Shown here: positions 62,131 through 64,000 of the stretch, piece after piece
Position numbering within the stretch: the stretch's first letter is position 1
Layout of the letters: every line of letters starts with the position of its first letter
NCBI RefSeq assembly: GCF_013201895.1
Contig: NZ_CP053841.1
Location: 930,001-994,000, forward strand
Source: Campylobacter blaseri
GTDB lineage: Bacteria; Campylobacterota; Campylobacteria; Campylobacterales; Campylobacteraceae
DNA length: 64,000 nucleotides
Reading direction: 5' to 3'
The notes under the pieces: model-generated
The model's input: the letters and a program-made list of their open reading frames with translations, nothing else
Database searches by the model: none
What the model was told of the DNA's origin: nothing
Position numbers and translations under genes: made by a program

Positions 62131-63138
62131 TTATTGCCATCCAGCTTTATCAGCTACGCTTTGAGCTTTTTGAACACTTTGACTAATCAGATCAAAGTCC
62201 AAAGTGCTAGCTTTAAACTCTCCCCAAGACTTAACCACATCAGCTGTTTTAGCATTTGGATTCGCTGGGTATTCATAGTTATATTTTGAGAAAATCTCTT
62301 GTGCCTCTACATTAGTTAAAAACTCTATAAACTTTTTAGCATTTTCAATATTTTTAGCATATTTTGTAATCCCTGCACCGCTTAGATTAATATGTGTTCC
62401 GCCGTCATTTTGATTTGGAAAAAATATCTTTAATTTTTTAGCAACTTCTTGTTCTATTGGATCTTTTGAAGCAGACATTCTACCCATATAATAACTGTTC
62501 ATAATAGCAATTTCGCCATCACCAGCTAGTATAGCTTTTGCTTGATCTCTATCATTTCCTTTTGGAGATCTTGCGAAATTCTCAGTTAACCCTTTTGCCC
62601 AAGAACTAGCTTTTTCCTCTCCATCTTTTGCTATCATAAATGCAATTAAATGTTTATTGTATGATGAAGTTGAAGAGCGAGTTAGAATTTTACCTTTCCA
62701 TTTTGGAGTAGCTAAATCCTCATAAGTTGAAAGCTCTTCTACTTTAGTTTTTGCAGGATCATAAACAACTATTCTAGCTCTATATGTTATACCAACCCAG
62801 TTTTTATCTTTATCCATTAAATTTGAGGGTATATTCTCATCAACTATTTTAGAACTAATTGGTTGTAATAATCCTTCTTGTTTAGCTTTATAAAGATCTC
62901 CAAAACCAACTGTCATAAATACATCAGCTGTGGTATCTTTACCCTCAAGCTCTAACTTTTTAATTAAGGGATCAACCTTATCCTGAACGACATTTACTTT
63001 AATGCCTGTTTCTTTGGTAAACATTTCATACACAATCTTATCTGAATCATAATGTCTTGAAGTATATATATTTACAACATCGCTTGCCATTAGAAGTGTA
63101 GCACCAAACAGAGTTGCTAAAACAATCTTTTTTTTCAT
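62131..63138 (-). CDS. fbpA: ferric iron-binding periplasmic protein FbpA-like
   Basis: The 335-residue protein has a signal peptide (MKKKIVLATLFGATLLMASD) and then the class of ferric-ion binding proteins: VNIYTSRHYDSDK, TADVFMTVGFGDLY and WVGITYRARIVVYD. The Tyr pair in NSYYMGRM (with upstream RHYD) is suited to bind Fe3+. It delivers iron to FbpBC and is the first gene of the Fur-boxed operon. AAAAGGATAAGG precedes the ATG. In Campylobacter the equivalent is CfbpA. Confidence 0.93.
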   Translation of the reverse strand: MKKKIVLATLFGATLLMASDVVNIYTSRHYDSDKIVYEMFTKETGIKVNVVQDKVDPLIKKLELEGKDTTADVFMTVGFGDLYKAKQEGLLQPISSKIVDENIPSNLMDKDKNWVGITYRARIVVYDPAKTKVEELSTYEDLATPKWKGKILTRSSTSSYNKHLIAFMIAKDGEEKASSWAKGLTENFARSPKGNDRDQAKAILAGDGEIAIMNSYYMGRMSASKDPIEQEVAKKLKIFFPNQNDGGTHINLSGAGITKYAKNIENAKKFIEFLTNVEAQEIFSKYNYEYPANPNAKTADVVKSWGEFKASTLDFDLISQSVQKAQSVADKAGWQ

Positions 63139-63150
63139 CCTTATCCTTTT

Positions 63151-63173
63151 ATAATGATTTCAATTATCATTAT
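63151..63173. promoter_or_regulatory. Fur box upstream of fbpA
   Basis: ATAATGAT (63151-63158) and ATCATTAT (63166-63173) form a perfect inverted repeat with a 7-nt centre containing further TGATAAT-like matches, 12 nt above the fbpA start. It agrees well with the Fur consensus built from GATAAT units. Iron-dependent repression of fbpABC is expected. Confidence 0.8.
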
Positions 63174-63628
63174 ATTATATTTTTACTTAAATTATTCTTA
63201 CTCTATGGTATAATTATAAAAATGTTTTTATAATAAAAGTGCAAAATATAATTTAAAATTTACAATTGAATTTTAATATAAATTATATATTAATAAAAGA
63301 TCTATTTATGGTGTGTTTTACTATTTAATACTTGGGCTATTTTATTTTATGTAGTTTTAATTAAATATTTTTGATTTTGACTACATTATATTATAGATAT
63401 TTATCTCCTAAGCTATAACTAATTTCATCTACTGATGCCATCAATGATAGCATTTACTCTACTATTCTTAAAAAAATAATATATTAAATTTTTTATAATA
63501 AATTAATCTTTGTAGATATAATTTTAATTAAAATGTTAGCAATGCAAAACAGCACGATGTTATATATTTATAACTACGCTACTGATCGCGTTGTCTTGTA
63601 ATTTTTATTAAAATACAAAGGAGTGAAA
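63174..63628. other. AT-rich divergent intergenic region
   Basis: Holds the fbp promoter on one side and that of the dehydrogenase-like gene on the other. I see no gene. An AAAGGAG site lies just before the ATG at 63629. Confidence 0.5.
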
Positions 63629-64000
63629 ATGGGTTCATCTAACAAATTAGATACTTCCGCAGAGGAAGTAGAAACTACAACGACGGAGAGTAGGGAAAAA
63701 GAAACTCTATCTATGCGTAAATTCATAGATGCTGCTAGGCTAGGCACATTGCCATTTGTAAGCACACGAGCATTTGCAGCTGAACCTGCTACAAAAACAG
63801 CAAAAATGGCAAAACCTGCTTTTAAGATAACTTTAATTGCTGGCTCTTCTAAGCGCTCAAGGTTGACAATTTTAATATCTTTTTCTGCAGTACTTGCCCC
63901 ATAAGCAGTTTTTTCGTTTGCATCTGGTACAGCCGGTGCTGAATGGACCCTACATGAAAATTGCCGCGCATTTGGTGACTACCGCATTGCTGCAAAACGT
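63629..64000 (+). pseudogene. 5' part of an FMN-dependent 2-hydroxyacid (lactate-type) dehydrogenase gene, interrupted by an inverted segment
   Basis: From the ATG at 63629 (AAAGGAG 7 nt upstream) the frame gives a hydrophilic, Thr/Glu-rich leader and a signal-like stretch (MRKFIDAARL to STRAFAAE). It then runs into unrelated residues and a stop at 63902-63904. From about 63921 the + strand reads ASGTAGAEWTLHENCRAF, the N-terminal motif of FMN-dependent lactate oxidases and dehydrogenases (family pattern GGxGDEWTLRENxRAF). The missing piece, KDIKIVNLERLEEPAIKVIL, is present but on the minus strand between the two. The gene runs off the window. As read it is broken; flipping 63814-63916 would restore the frame. 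Confidence 0.75.
63809..63921. repeat. inverted internal segment with short inverted ends
   Basis: GCAAA (63809-63813) and TTTGC (63917-63921) bound a segment of about 103 bp that codes in the gene's frame only on the minus strand. Exchange within these 5-bp ends makes ATG-GCA-AAC-GAA-AAA on the left and GGT-TTT-GCA-TCT-GGT on the right, both in frame. Confidence 0.65.

Noticed and set aside
63574-63765. 63-residue minus-strand frame at the right edge
   Set aside because: It overlaps the leader of the dehydrogenase gene and has no family match of its own; the minus-strand coding signal that matters is the inverted segment at 63814-63916.

Overview
The window is AT-rich bacterial chromosome from the Campylobacterota, most likely a Campylobacter. 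Four things support this. The rRNA genes look epsilonproteobacterial and the 23S gene carries an intervening sequence at the helix-45 position. The purQ-purS-purC-ctpA block next to htpG resembles C. jejuni. The [NiFe] uptake hydrogenase has the hydABCD plus hyp layout, and the iron transporter is of the CfbpABC type. I do not name the species.

Layout. 0-6.5 kb: end of an unassigned gene, htpG, then a tight minus-strand operon ctpA-purC-purS-purQ-SH3 protein. 6.6-9.2 kb: clpB behind a sigma70-type promoter overlapped by an HspR (HAIR-like) operator. 9.3-20.7 kb: one eleven-gene operon, hydABCD-hydE-hypFBCDEA, holding the structural genes of a membrane-bound H2-uptake hydrogenase and its maturation set. 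20.7-26 kb: a nuclease-like gene, then a divergent pair made of a bd-oxidase-like operon (subunit I fused to a cytochrome c domain) and a Tat-exported type II sulfide:quinone oxidoreductase. 26-27.1 kb: relic of an ABC-transporter ATPase. 27.1-29.7 kb: sixA, a ferritin-like gene, a rhomboid protease and an NlpC/P60 lipoprotein. 29.8-39.5 kb: housekeeping genes murA, moeA, tRNA-Gly, coaD, tmk, hisS, speA, cysE, an aspartate-type aminotransferase and an adenine deaminase-type gene.

39.7-44.3 kb holds an accessory-looking cassette (isochorismatase-like hydrolase, XapX protein, amidohydrolase with a Cys-rich tail, MFS exporter with a C-terminal ABM-like domain). It ends directly against a truncated rodA 3' fragment. 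After comEA and a gene-poor stretch comes a complete minus-strand rRNA operon, transcribed 16S-tRNA-Ile-tRNA-Ala-23S-5S, with AT-rich gene deserts on both sides. 53.4-57.1 kb is a minus-strand operon of a purine permease, a phosphoribosyltransferase, a membrane glycosyltransferase-like protein and a pseudopilin. glmS, a small PfpI-like gene and a HIT-family gene follow, then a Fur-box-controlled fbpABC ferric iron operon.

The most unusual item is at the right edge (63.6-64 kb). The start of an FMN-dependent 2-hydroxyacid (lactate-type) dehydrogenase gene is interrupted by a segment of about 110 bp in reverse orientation. Flipping that segment restores one frame and the family's N-terminal motif. 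This could be a DNA inversion switch, a fixed inversion or an assembly artefact. Functionally the window is rich in respiration and redox genes: H2 and sulfide as electron donors, a non-canonical bd-type terminal oxidase, probably lactate, and iron acquisition to supply them.
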